DNA of 64,000 nt, from positions 22,308,777 to 22,372,776 of the forward strand of contig JANJXV010000020.1 in the NCBI GenBank assembly GCA_024803745.1, given 5' to 3'. The DNA comes from Megascapheus bottae (taxonomy: Eukaryota; Chordata; Mammalia; Rodentia; Geomyidae). This document shows, one piece after another, positions 1 through 10,400 of the stretch (position 1 is the stretch's first letter; the number at the start of each line of letters is the position of its first letter). The notes beneath the pieces were generated by a model. That model did not search any database, had not been told where the DNA came from, and was given only the letters and a program-made list of their open reading frames with translations. A program made the position numbers and the translations under genes.

Positions 1-617
1 GTAAGTAACGTGATCCAATTCACATGCTTAGATGCTTCTGTTCATTAGGGCCTTTGAGGTAACAAGGTAAAGGGACTCTGGTGACAGAAGATGGGGCTCC
101 TGTTTCAAGCAAGATTAAATGGAAAAGAGTAACCTCTTCCTTTTTGTCTCCCTTTCCCCTTCCCCCTTCTTCCCTATATTCATTTTCTGTTTTCATTGAT
201 TTTTTTTCTATGCACAAAAGCAGAGGCTTTTACTCTACAGAAATTCTATATTTTAACAATACTACACCTTATATTGCAACCCAGGCTTGTTGTTCTGACA
301 AACAGCTCCAGGGACTGAGGAGGTACAAAAATTATAGTGTGGGGACCAAAACATGAGAAAGGATATCAATGTTTGTGAAGTAATGCACCTTCTATCTGGT
401 GAATATAATGTAACCCTTCCACTAATTACAATAAAAATTATATGAAAGAATTATAGTGTGACCTCTAGAAAAGAACACTAAAAGTACCACAGAGTAATGT
501 CATATTAGGTCTCCAAAAGATCAGTACCTCACAACCAGTCAGGAGAGGCCAAAAAGAGGGTACTCGGGAGAACAAAAGCAGACTGTGAGAACCATGTGAC
601 AAGGCTCCACTGCTCAC
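1..617 (-). other. Pth2r: PTH2R intron 11 (partial)
   Basis: Begins with the GT donor at 616-617 and runs off the left end. Apart from a roughly 107-bp L1 tail at 342-448 it looks like unique sequence. I searched the reverse strand for the expected 42-nt TM7 exon and found no match, so that exon lies outside the window. Confidence 0.85.
342..448 (+). mobile_element. Very short L1 3' end
   Basis: Matches the last ~107 bp of the L1 3' UTR seen many times in this window (GGGGACCAAAACATGAGAAA through ATTACAATAAAAATTATATG). Flanked by the 12-bp duplication AATTATAGTGTG at 330-341 and 449-460, so it is a complete, strongly 5'-truncated insertion. Confidence 0.85.
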
Positions 618-756
618 CTGAAAGGAGTTGAAAAAGAGTTCACAGTGCATGCGAATCTCCCACCAGAGCCCAGTGAAGGAGTGGGGCTGGCAGATGAATA
701 TGATGTAATGCACTCCAAACACCAGGACCAGGACCAGTGTCGATTTGGCAAGTTTC
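618..756 (-). CDS. Pth2r: PTH2R exon 11: TM6, loop 3, start of TM7
   Basis: 139 nt encoding R356 (split) to Q402. Acceptor TTGTCTTTCAG|GAAACTT, donor TTTCAG|GTGAGC, ending in phase 0. The peptide includes [20 protein letters not shown], loop 3 [11 protein letters not shown], and [13 protein letters not shown] of early TM7. T362 matches the 6.42 threonine of the class B polar lock. Position 6.47, proline in PTH1R and most class B receptors, is L367 here, as I recall for PTH2R. Q379 and W387 replace Leu and Gly of the human loop 3. This is the last exon in the window; the short TM7 exon and the tail exon are not present in 1-617. Confidence 0.96.
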
Positions 757-881
757 CTGAAAGACAACAACAAAAGTCCTTTCAATTCACCAACCTGAAG
801 CATGGTTTAGTAGATGCAACAAGCTCAAGAGGTTCACAAAAGCTGTAAGCTGACTGTCCAGATCCCACCACTTCTCATAGT

Positions 882-911
882 TGTGTGTGTGTCTGTGTGT
901 GTGTGTGTGTG
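882..911. repeat. (GT)n microsatellite
   Basis: About 15 GT units with one CT interruption. Confidence 0.9.
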
Positions 912-1212
912 CTTTCTATTTCCTCACTTACATATCAATCTTATACAAAATCAGATGGTTAATTCTCACCTCTCATAGTGTCTTTTAAATCTCCCTAATG
1001 CTATTAACATTTCTCTTGATTATAGACTACTCTTTTTTTTTATCGAGTACCTCTCTGTCTGTCTATCCACTTGTACATCTATATGCATCTGTATCTATCT
1101 GGCCTATGGGTTCTGGCTCTCTGGAGAGCTCCGACTAATTCAGATGGGCTAAGTGAATATTCTAAATGTCCCCCAACTCATGCCTTCTGCTCTAAAATTT
1201 CCTATAAACTTA

Positions 1213-1410
1213 CTCTAAAATTTTATATATTATATAGTGCCAGAAATCCAGGTACAGAATAATTGAGTCTTATTGGCAGGACCTTACATGCTTGAAATAA
1301 AGGTGTAGGGATGAATTTCCATCCAAACCTCAGGTTTCTCTTGTAAACTCATCTTAATTTCTAGGCTATGTCCATCTCTTGCAAATATAAATGTATCAGC
1401 TGTCCACCAG
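1213..1410 (+). repeat. Diverged duplicated segment, copy 1
   Basis: Similar over roughly 200 bp to 3298-3508. Shared blocks include GAAATCCAGG, TCTTATTGGCAGG, TTACATGCTTGAAATAAAGG and CTCAGGTTTCTCTTGTAAAC. Family unknown; it may be part of the LTR-like element that follows. Confidence 0.75.
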
Positions 1411-1429
1411 CCCTCACCATGCAACAGAT

Positions 1430-1930
1430 GACTTTATTAAAGCCAGCAGGAGACTCCTCAGGCTGAGAAAAGAGTCCATGTAACAATGTAACCCTTGTTG
1501 ATGTTTCCTTCCTGAATCTAGAAAAGAAAGAGGACTAGCTTCTAACCAAAGATTGTGGCAAAGATGGTAACATGCTGCTTCTGTGCGTAGTGGTATGTAA
1601 GTTTCTAACTTCTTTGGTGAAGCAAGCTACCATGTTGTATGAGCTGGTCTTCTGAGTGGTCCTTGTGGTAAGAATCAGTGTCATCTGGTCATCAGTCGAC
1701 AAGTACCTGCATCTGCCAACAATCATATGTGCTCAGGGGTAGAGTCTCTCACCATCCAGCCATTGCATAGCCCACAGCCCAACTGGTTTCTCGAGTGTTT
1801 TCTTATCATAGCCTGAAGCCATGGACCCACACCCAAATTCCTGACCTACTGTAACTGAAATAACCAGTATGTTGTTTTCAGCTAATAAATTTGTGATATT
1901 TCATCTCATAACAGTAAATAACCAGCATTC
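1430..1930 (+). mobile_element. MLT1-like (ERVL-MaLR) LTR remnant
   Basis: The 3' part (CCAAATTCCTGACCTACTG, then TTGTTTTCAGCTAATAAATTT, then AACAGTAAATAACC) resembles the conserved end of MLT1 LTRs with their polyadenylation region. No internal retroviral genes are visible. The left border is uncertain. Confidence 0.5.
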
Positions 1931-3094
1931 CCAAGGACATGAATTGACAATTGCTGGTTAGCACTGTTCAGTTACACGTTTTGTCCAAGAAATTCCCATG
2001 TGTGGCTTCTGCATCTTTCTCAAATGTATCCCTTCCTCTCTGAATCATTTTCACCCTAGCAATCTCAAATAATTCAATCTTCTTCCATTCTCACTAGTCT
2101 TTCCTCTAACTCCTTTCTTCGATTCTCCCCCCTCCACGCCCCCACCTTGGAAATAAGCTATCTACGTGAAGTAAGGTCACACTATACTAAGACTAAGGAA
2201 AAGTGGACTCCGATTCTCAACTTCATGACCTCTATGATAGCAATTCAGATTTCTGATCTCTGAAATAAAAAGCAAAACAAAAACAAAATCATGGTTCAGG
2301 AGACCATGTAAGTATGAGCTACACCGTAAACCATGAGGAACCACAATTCTCATACGCAAACTTGACATCTCCTTTCTAACACATACAGAAGCGGGATAAT
2401 CCCACAAAATCCTATTGGAATGCCTAATTTTGCTGTTCTCAGTTGCACATTTGCTATAGTTGCTTCTGCATTGTCTGTCTTACTCTCAGTTGTGACAGGA
2501 CTATTCACATCTAATGGGTGTTGACACTGTTTCTCAGCCTCTCAATCAAAGTACACTTTGTGGCCTATGGGTTTTATCTCTACTGCTCTTAGCTTTACAC
2601 CACACGCTTTACCTCATAGGCCATTTAATTTTAGAACTTTACTTTGAGCTCTTTTCATTCAAGATAACATACCTGGTAAGTAATGGGCTTCTCTGATATG
2701 ACTTATCCTTAGTGGTGTTTGTCCTCCCCCTAAATCTCAGCTAAACAGTCCTCACTTCCTATGAATAGAGGACTGGTAAGACACTATGGCATTTAAATTC
2801 AGTTTAATCAGATACAGAAGGATGACATTAACTGGACTTTCAATCTTAGAAGTTTTGTCTCTAGCATCTCTCTAGAAGAAAAATTGCATTCTCTGTCTTA
2901 AAGTAAAGGGTAAATTCTCTGGTGATTGCTATCCAAGTCAGCTAATTTTGATTGTTCCTACTGAGTATACCTAGAGGCAAAAACTGAGTTAAAACAAAAG
3001 AAATAAAGTAAAACTCAGTAGACTGAGAGGGTCACAAATGCAAGCGTTTAGACACAATTTGGTTAATGCAAACTAAGGAAAACTTTCATTCTTC

Positions 3095-3121
3095 AATGGG
3101 TTATCCATTAGATAACCCATT
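3095..3121. repeat. Inverted repeat, 11-bp arms
   Basis: AATGGGTTATC, 5-nt loop, GATAACCCATT: perfect arms. Confidence 0.85.
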
Positions 3122-3297
3122 AATTCACTCTGTGTTAATTAATTCTGAGGCTTCTCTCTGTGTATTACAGTTTGGTATAGATAAAAGTTAATATGTAGAA
3201 AATAGATCATAATTGTATTTCTTTTTCTACTGTTGTATAAAAATGGCTATAAATATTTCTGTCTTTAAAACTATGCTATATATTTACTTCAAAATTT

Positions 3298-3508
3298 CAT
3301 ATAATGATATACATTTACTCTAAAATTTAAAATAGTGTCAGAAATCCAGGCACAGAACAATCAGGTCTTATTGGCAGGGCTTTACATGCTTGAAATAAAG
3401 GTGCAGGGTTGAGTTGCCATATGAACCTCAGGTTTCTCTTGTAAACTCATCTGAATTCCTAGAACATCTCCATCCCTTGTAAGTGTAAGGTCACCGGCTG
3501 TCCACCAA
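3298..3508 (+). repeat. Diverged duplicated segment, copy 2
   Basis: Partner of 1213-1410, in the same orientation and about 2.1 kb away. Similarity stops near the GGCTGTCCACCA block. Confidence 0.75.
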
Positions 3509-3943
3509 ACAAAAGCCATTAAAGCTCAGAAAGGATCTGTGAAACATTGCATCATGCCGTGGGAGCAACAAGACCATTGCATTTTACCATATACTGTAAA
3601 CTAATCCAAGGGAAATCACAGACCTCATAAATCTTGCCCATATTCAAAGTAAGAAGCTGTGGGAAAGGATTCTACAAGACAAGCAAACCATGGACTAGTG
3701 CTCTTCAGAGACGTCTTAGAAATCAGTCAAGCACAGCTTATCATTACTGTCCACAGAAATGCAAATTGTATCTGTAGCATGCCACTAGGGGGGCAGTATT
3801 GTATCTATTGACAAGTCCTGCTAGTTTTCATTCATTTATAAACTCGTTTCATATTTTTCATCTGATTGGAGGTTAAGTGTGCTTTTAAACTAATTGTAAT
3901 GTTTCGCTATTTCTTCCATTGTGCGATAACTAAAATATTCAAA

Positions 3944-3976
3944 CTAAATGACTTTGTGCTGCACAAAGTCATTTAG
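3944..3976. repeat. Near-perfect palindrome, 16-bp arms
   Basis: CTAAATGACTTTGTGC, a single T, then GCACAAAGTCATTTAG. The arms match completely. Confidence 0.93.
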
Positions 3977-5111
3977 AATTTATCCAGCCATGGCGATGAA
4001 TGGGTTAAAATAGGGACAACTTAAGTCATTGTCTATTCATGTAAACATGGGCGTACATGGGAAGAAAGCACATGTATCTCTTGAGATGATGCAGGAATGT
4101 TACAATGAACAGTTCCGTGGCTTGCTGGGAATATGGGAATGGATTGTGCATGTCCAACGTCAGTCCCATGAGAAGAATACAAAGGCAACAAATAATTTGG
4201 GACCTCAGACTCTTATTTAGGAAACAGATGCTTGGTTCTTGCACAGTCTGGACCTTGGTGATCTCATCCCCAGGGAATGTCTCCAGAAAGTCTCTAACTT
4301 CCTGAAAGAAACATTTTGTTTTCTTTTTCCCATTTATTTTACTTCATCCTGTATCCTACAACAAATCTTTGCTAAAACATAACAAAAAATATCTCTAATT
4401 TTCTTTAAAGAAAAAAGGGGGGGGAAGCAAAATCCAGAGCATAACTATTTCTCTTAAGTACATATTGATCATTCCTGATCTCAAAAGAATCTTTTTCTTT
4501 TCTTGATGTCGATAGCACTCCATATATTCCTGTCTACTAGTACTTGCTCTGCTTTCAGAGTGATAAACCCATTCCTGCCTTTTTCTGTCCTGTCTCTGCC
4601 TCCCACTAGATTGTGGGTTACAGGAGGGAACTCAGCGAATGAAACAAATGGCCAGTCAGCATCATGATCTTGTTACATCTTGTACCAGTTTGCTTCATTT
4701 CATTTTGAAAAACATATGAGATTGCTATTATTACAACATTCCTAGGTATGACAGAGGGTCAGACAAGAAAGCATTCACCTAAAATTATAGTCAGTGAAGT
4801 TGCTGTTTTAAGAGCTGTCCTCTTTCCTTTGTACTGTATGGTAAGTATGAGAGAGATTTACTCCAAAATAATAAACATTAAACAATTTTGCATAACATTA
4901 ATGGAAAGCCAAGTTACCTAAAATGTTAAAATGTTCTTTTGCATTGAATTTTTTATTTTCATAGCCCTTACATTTTTCTAATACTGACCCTTTCCTTAGT
5001 TTGTTCAACAAATTGAATTATAATTTAAAAGGGAGAAAACATATCATCTCTTTTGTTAAGTCTAATGAATTAAATACTTCAGGTCAGTGTTGTTTGAAAA
5101 TAGCTGATTCC

Positions 5112-5760
5112 ACTATTTACCACAGCAAAGATTTGGAACCAACCTAGATACCCCTCAGTAGATGATTGGATCAAGAAGATGTGGTACTTATACACAATGG
5201 AATTCTATGCTGCCATCAGAAAGAATGCCATCACCCCATTTAGAAGGAAATGGAAAAACTTGGAAAATAGCATATTAAGTGAAGCAAGCCAGACTCAAAG
5301 GAACATAGGCTCAATGGTTTCCCTCATTTGTAATAATTAGTACACATCTAGGACTGTCCTAGCAGAGGATTACAATAGCTCAAAACCTAGGCTCATGAGG
5401 TCATATAGGATGAGACTAAATGAAAGGATCTATAGGATATGGAATTGAGAGCTTTTTCTTGTGTGATTGTTCTTAATGTACTATGTTATTCTCTTCTCTT
5501 TTTTTGCCCTTTGGTTAATCTCATGTTGTTACTGTATCTGACTTTGTTACCTGGTATATTGTATAGACATTTATTTGTGTATTTGAAATAGGAAAGGGAG
5601 GGGGAGAAAACAAGATGATTGGGAGGGGTGGGGAGAGGGAAAGGGGGACAAAAACATGAGAAGGGGTGTCAATGCATGAGAAGTAATGAACATACTACCT
5701 GGTAAATGTAACTGTAATCCCTCCATACACTACCCTGACAATAAAAAATAAAAGAAAAAG
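5112..5760 (+). mobile_element. L1 3' end (ORF2 tail plus 3' UTR)
   Basis: Starts inside ORF2 (the frame reads K-I-W-N-Q-P-R-Y-P-S in diverged form), continues through the G-rich 3' UTR and ends ACAATAAAAAATAAAAG. Imperfect flanks AATAGCTGATTCCA (about 5098) and AAGTAGCTGATCCA (about 5763) look like a target duplication. Confidence 0.8.
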
Positions 5761-6455
5761 AAAGTAGCTGATCCATGCTAGCTACAATTCCCCCAGAAGT
5801 GAACTCTAAATTTTATCTATTCTCTGTTTTGAGATATCAATTTTTGTTTCCTGCTAAGTTTCTTAAATCTTGTGGCCAACATTTTTCCCAAAGAATAGCA
5901 AATTTGTGTTATTTAAAAATATAAAAATAAATCAGCTAACATTCACATTTAGAGGAAAATGTAGTTCAAGCACTATTGTACTTTTTTACTTTATGAACAA
6001 GAATGAAGGACTATAACTTCTAGTGTTCTGTCATGTTTACACTCAACTGATGCACTGACAGAATATAACACAAAACAAGCTACATCGGTATAGCAAATAT
6101 ATTTGCTGTAATGTCTTAGGCACAATATAACAAATCCACTTTGTTATTTTCCATCTGGCATAATAAATGCATATAAAATTATCTAAGTCCATCACCAAGA
6201 GATTTGCTGAGAGTTCATAGTGTATAGAAAAATACCAACCTGCTAAGAAGAGATAACAATGTACTTAGAATTGAAACACACTGAGAAAGTGTAAAGTTAT
6301 TTACAGATTGGTTTTATGTTTTTTCTAATAATTTGCATAATTGAATCAAAGAAAGATATACATTCATAGATTTAATCTTTTAAAGATATTTGATACTTGT
6401 TATTTGAATATTAACCAAAACATTTCCTTTAATGGGAAGGCTGCTCTTGAATTAC

Positions 6456-6550
6456 CTGTATTGCTTTCTCATGTCATGTCCAACTGCTTTTGTCTCCCAA
6501 ATTTTGGTAGCTAGAACTCTAACTGTATTCAGAAAGAGAATAAAATTCAT
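6456..6550 (-). CDS. Pth2r: PTH2R exon 10: TM5 and intracellular loop 3
   Basis: 95 nt encoding residues 325-355 plus two bases of R356. Acceptor TCTCTTGCAG|ATGAAT, donor CAATACAG|GTAATT, phase 0 in and 2 out. The peptide runs [20 protein letters not shown] and then [19 protein letters not shown]-x-x-R-V-L is the class B TM5 signature, and K-I-W-E-T onward is intracellular loop 3, which contacts the G protein. Residue 325 is Met where Leu is usual; 345 is Lys for Asn and 351 Met for Thr relative to the human sequence as remembered. The internal ATG is not a start. Confidence 0.95.
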
Positions 6551-7035
6551 CTGCAAGAGAAAATAATATTATACAGAATTACTGAATTAGTTGTCAAGAT
6601 GTTCATAGAAATTTAACAAATCTAACTTCTTTGTATTCAAAGACTCCAAAAAATGTGAATGAAGGATTATTAGATAAAATATTGGAAAGCAACTAATTTT
6701 TATGCATTTTATAATTATTGTAAGGGTGATATACAGATAAAGAGTACATTTCTTTCTGAACAATGTCACTTCTTTCTTTGCTCTCTCCCAGTTTCCCATG
6801 ATCCCCACCAAGTTCCACAATTTGTTTTCAATAGAATGTCTAGCAAGAACCACTTGCATTTGTTCACTCTTTGTTCCTCCATTTCTGTTGCATGCTTATC
6901 CTTCCAAAGATAGAAAAATAAGCAAACAAAAGGAAAAGAAACCAAAACAGCAACATTTCCTGTAGTTCATTTCAATAAAGATTATTTTATATGATCTGAT
7001 GCTCACAGATATTGCATGGAAGATTATTGATAGTT

Positions 7036-7287
7036 GATTTGCTCCCTTGGTTATCTCATATTGTTATAGTATCTCACTTTGTTACCTGATATATCGGATA
7101 TATTTGTATTTGGTTATTTGGAATTGGATAGGGAACGGGGGAAAACAAGATGACAGGTGGGGGTGGAGGGGGAGGGAAATGGGGACCAAGACATATGAAA
7201 GGGTATCCATGTATGGGAATTAATGCACCATTATCTAGCAAATATCATGTAACCTTTCTATTAATTACAATAAAAATATATGAAAAA
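7036..7287 (+). mobile_element. L1 3' UTR fragment
   Basis: From GTTATCTCATATTGTTA through the G-rich tract to ATTACAATAAAAATATATGA. A SINE sits in its tail. Confidence 0.85.
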
Positions 7288-7482
7288 GGGCTGAGAATTT
7301 GGCCTAGTGGTTAAAGTGCTTGCCTAGCATGCATGAAGACCCGGGTTCGATTCCTCGGTACCACATGCATAGAAAAAAGCCGGAAGTGGTGCTGAGGCTC
7401 AAGTGGTAGAGCTCTAGCCTTGAGAAAGTCCAAGGACAGTGCTCAGGCCCTGAGCTCAAGCCCAGGACTGGCAAAAAAAAAA
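7288..7482 (+). mobile_element. Dimeric tRNA SINE in an L1 tail
   Basis: ID-like tRNA head (A box TTTGGCCTAGTGG, B box GGGTTCGATTCC), A-rich linker, second tRNA-like half (CTCAAGTGGTAGAG ... CTGAGCTCAAGCCC), then A-tail. AATATATGAAAAA flanks it on both sides. Confidence 0.9.
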
Positions 7483-7962
7483 TATATGAAAAAAAGAACA
7501 AAATAAACAAAAAAAGAAATTTCAACAGCACCGCAAACTAAAGATACAGGGATTAATGTTCCAGGTTTCAGTTTCCAAAACAAAAGTTTGGATGAAACAC
7601 CATAGCAGACTGAATGACAAAAATAAATAAATAAAACCTGCACAAATGAGACCGCCTTTAAAAAAAAAGAAACAATATTTGAGGAAGGAGTGATAGTTGT
7701 TCTGGGGATGCTATATTTCCTGTGATATATGCAATATCTTGGAAGACACATGTTAAGCTTTAAAAGAAAAATATACAAAAAATGGAGGAACGATAGTGTG
7801 TAAGAAAAACTAACTAGGGAGAAAATTAAATTGATTTCCAAGTGTTCTGGATGAAGAAACCACTAAAAAAAATCACATTCTGCCTTTTAAAAAAGAAGAT
7901 GGAGATGGATTGAAAATATAAGCCCTTTTATGTCCAAGGACCTTTGATGAAATACAAAATGA

Positions 7963-8302
7963 AGAAGAAGAAAAAGAAGAAGGAGAAGGAGGAGGAGGAG
8001 GAGGAGAGGAGGAGGAGGAGGAAGGGGAGGAGGAGGAGGAGGAGAGGAGGAGGAGGAGGAGGAGGAGGAGGAGGAGGAGGAGGAGGAGGAGGAGGAGGAG
8101 GAGGAAGAAGAAGGAAGAAGAAGAAGAAGGAAGAAGAAGGAGGAGGAGAAGAAGAAGGAGGAGGAGGAGGAGAGGGAGGAGGGGGAGGAGAGGGAGGAGG
8201 GGGAGGAGGGGGAGGAGGAAGAAGAAGAAGAAGAAGAAGAAGAAGAAGAAGAAGAAGAAGAAGAAGAAGAAGAAGAAGAAGAAGAAGAATAATAATAATT
8301 AG

Positions 8303-8334
<32 letters not shown>

Positions 8335-8338
8335 GAAA
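7963..8338. repeat. (GGA)n/(GAA)n homopurine tract
   Basis: About 375 bp of almost pure purine on the plus strand, with blocks of GGA, mixed GAA/GGA, and about 24 uninterrupted GAA units near 8217-8289. On the gene strand it is a long polypyrimidine tract. Apparent proteins of poly-Glu/Gly/Arg/Ser from it are artefacts. Confidence 0.95.
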
Positions 8339-9712
8339 GCATGAGGGTCAAGAGTCCTAAGATGTAACTTGAGCCCCTGGAGTGTCTTCATTCCAGAATG
8401 GAGATGGCTTCTCTCCAAAAAGCGCTACTTGGGAATAATGAGACAGTAACTGGCCACAGACAATCACTGGGGCAATGAAAGAGGCAGGGGCTGAACTGAG
8501 AACCAAGCAGGGTCTCCATCCCTTGAAGATAGCTTGCCTTAGTGGGCTCTAAAACACTTCTGAAATTTGGAGACTTTGGGTTACTAGGTCCCTAATACAG
8601 TTGACTGTTTGCAACAACCCTAAACCACTGCTGCCAAGTATATTACCCTCCTTCCAACTTCCACAGATGCATCTCCAGGGTAATATCACAGCTTCCTATA
8701 AGACCCCAAGAATTGAGCAGAAGAAGAAAGTTGCTCCCAGGAGAATCACATTTCTCATTTTAAGCTTCATTTAATATGAGATATTTAAATCATATTCAAT
8801 TATTAAAGATGCAAAAGTAAAGGTCCAACTCAAAGAGATTAACTGATCTATTTACTAGCTATCAGCTAGAACTAGGACCAAGTTTCAGTAGTTTCCCGTT
8901 ATGAATGCTTAACCCTAATCTCCTAACTTCTCTTTAATTAGCCCAAAAGATGGAAACATCAGAGTTGGGATTTCAGACTTTACCCACTATGTCATCCTGC
9001 TCTCTGACATAACCGTTATCTACAACAAGGTTTGAGGTTGTTTATTACATGGATGTTATTTTCTGAATAGCCAAATTATTTCCTTATTTCCTCTTTGCTT
9101 AATACTACAGATCCTGGCAATTCAATAGAGTTAGGGTTTTAAAAAATGAGGAAAGGCCTATAAATGCATAACTACTCTGCAAAAGACTGGTAAGATTTTT
9201 CCCTACATTTTCAATACTGGGCCTTTGTTCAGTAACAAGTGAGGAAATGAATCACTGACTTCACAGCAGAGAGAAGCTTGTGCCTTATTTGTTTGTTTCT
9301 TTTCACATTTTACAAAAAGCATAAAGATAGGATAGTTTTTAAAGCTCATTGCTGAAAGCTTTTATGGAAAAGTACTATCTTATCCTATCTTCCAAAATTC
9401 TCCATGATACCCTTGGTCAGATGTGTGAGGCAAAACATTTCTCAAGCCAACTTCTGAAAATCTGGAGCTGTTTATTCAATGCATTGAGAAATACACAGAT
9501 TTTTCTCTCATGAAACTGGATCGTGGGTCAGTGAGCTAGCCCATGACAAACACGAGAAACTGTTGACCAACATCAGTTCTTAGCTTAGATCTACAATACT
9601 GCCAAAAGATGCAAGTCTAAAACATGCAAACATATACCAACAAAAAAACCCCAGTATGGCTAAGGAAATTTATCTAATCTATTCAACAGAGTGCCTCCAG
9701 ACTTAATTTTTG

Positions 9713-9905
9713 GTCCCAGTATGAAGATTTGAACTCAGGGCCTTGAGCTATAATTCAGCTTTCTTACCTCTCATACCATACCATTTGATCCAGACCTCTG
9801 ATTAACTAAAGATGGAGTCTCATGGAGTTTCATTTCCAAGTTAGCCAAATCAAACCATCATTCTCCAGAGTAGCTAGGATTACAGGGGTGAATCATTGAT
9901 GCCTA
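9713..9905 (-). mobile_element. B1-like/tRNA composite SINE, diverged
   Basis: Reverse strand reads a B1-like start (plus strand AGAGTAGCTAGGATTACAGG), then the AATTAAC block and a tRNA-like half (GAACTCAGGGCCTTGAGC). Confidence 0.7.
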
Positions 9906-10267
9906 CTTCAGACTGAAATATCTTCATGTTTCACCATAATTTTAAGGAAAATTTCAACATGGATTCCATGCTCATTCAGCTGTATAGTCTGACCTCCAGT
10001 GTTTCCTGGAGATGTGCTTTCATCCAGCCACAGAAAACACGGCCCATCCATTTCCACCTTGACACGCACTGCTAAGGAAAACCCAGCTCCACTCTTTGCC
10101 CAAGAGATCATGTGTACTTGTCTTTCATATATTCAGTTCTGACCTCACCTACTTGACATTTCCTTTTCAAAGCTATCCAGAGAGAAGTTTGGAGCTTTAG
10201 GTTCTCTTTATTCTTACCTTTAAGATAGCCATCTCATAAATGCATCAAAACAAGTCTATTCACTTTC

Positions 10268-10400
10268 CCTTCCTGTATTTGAATTTATTGGTATACATGA
10301 GTTCTAAGAAGGGGTTAATTGTGACATTTCCACACATCTAAACAATGTATCCTGATTGCACTCTCAAATCAGTTACCCTTTCTTATCCTATCCATTTTCT
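10268..10400 (-). mobile_element. Old L1 3' UTR fragment (antisense)
   Basis: TTATTGGTATACATGAG, then GGGGTTAATTGTGACATTTC resembles old mammalian L1 3' UTRs in reverse. Weak. Confidence 0.35.

Larger units (their letters stand above)
757..6455 (-). other. Pth2r: PTH2R intron 10
   Basis: 5.7 kb. Holds a short (GT)n run near 882-911, a diverged duplicated pair at about 1213-1410 and 3298-3508, an MLT1-like LTR remnant (about 1430-1930), two perfect inverted repeats (3095-3121 and 3944-3976) and an L1 3' end (5112-5760). The stretches 1930-3090, 3510-3940, 3980-5100 and 5770-6455 show no gene or repeat that I can name. Confidence 0.85.

Noticed and set aside
1..617. Search for the short TM7 exon and the tail exon
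   Set aside because: No reverse-strand match to the expected Gly-Phe-Phe ... Cys-Asn-Gly-Glu coding sequence and no suitable splice pair; they must lie outside the window.
2560..2625. Inverted repeat TGGCCTATG ... CATAGGCCA
   Set aside because: Only 9-bp arms about 45 nt apart in neutral-looking sequence; expected by chance in 64 kb.
7288..7365. Possible tRNA genes at the A/B-box motifs of SINE heads
   Set aside because: Copies are followed by the SINE body and A-tail, have target duplications and recur about 20 times; they are tRNA-derived SINEs, not tRNA genes.
7887..8360. Long open frames of poly-Ser/Leu/Pro or poly-Lys/Glu/Gly
   Set aside because: Direct translation of the GGA/GAA tract; open in several frames on both strands and without any unique protein sequence.
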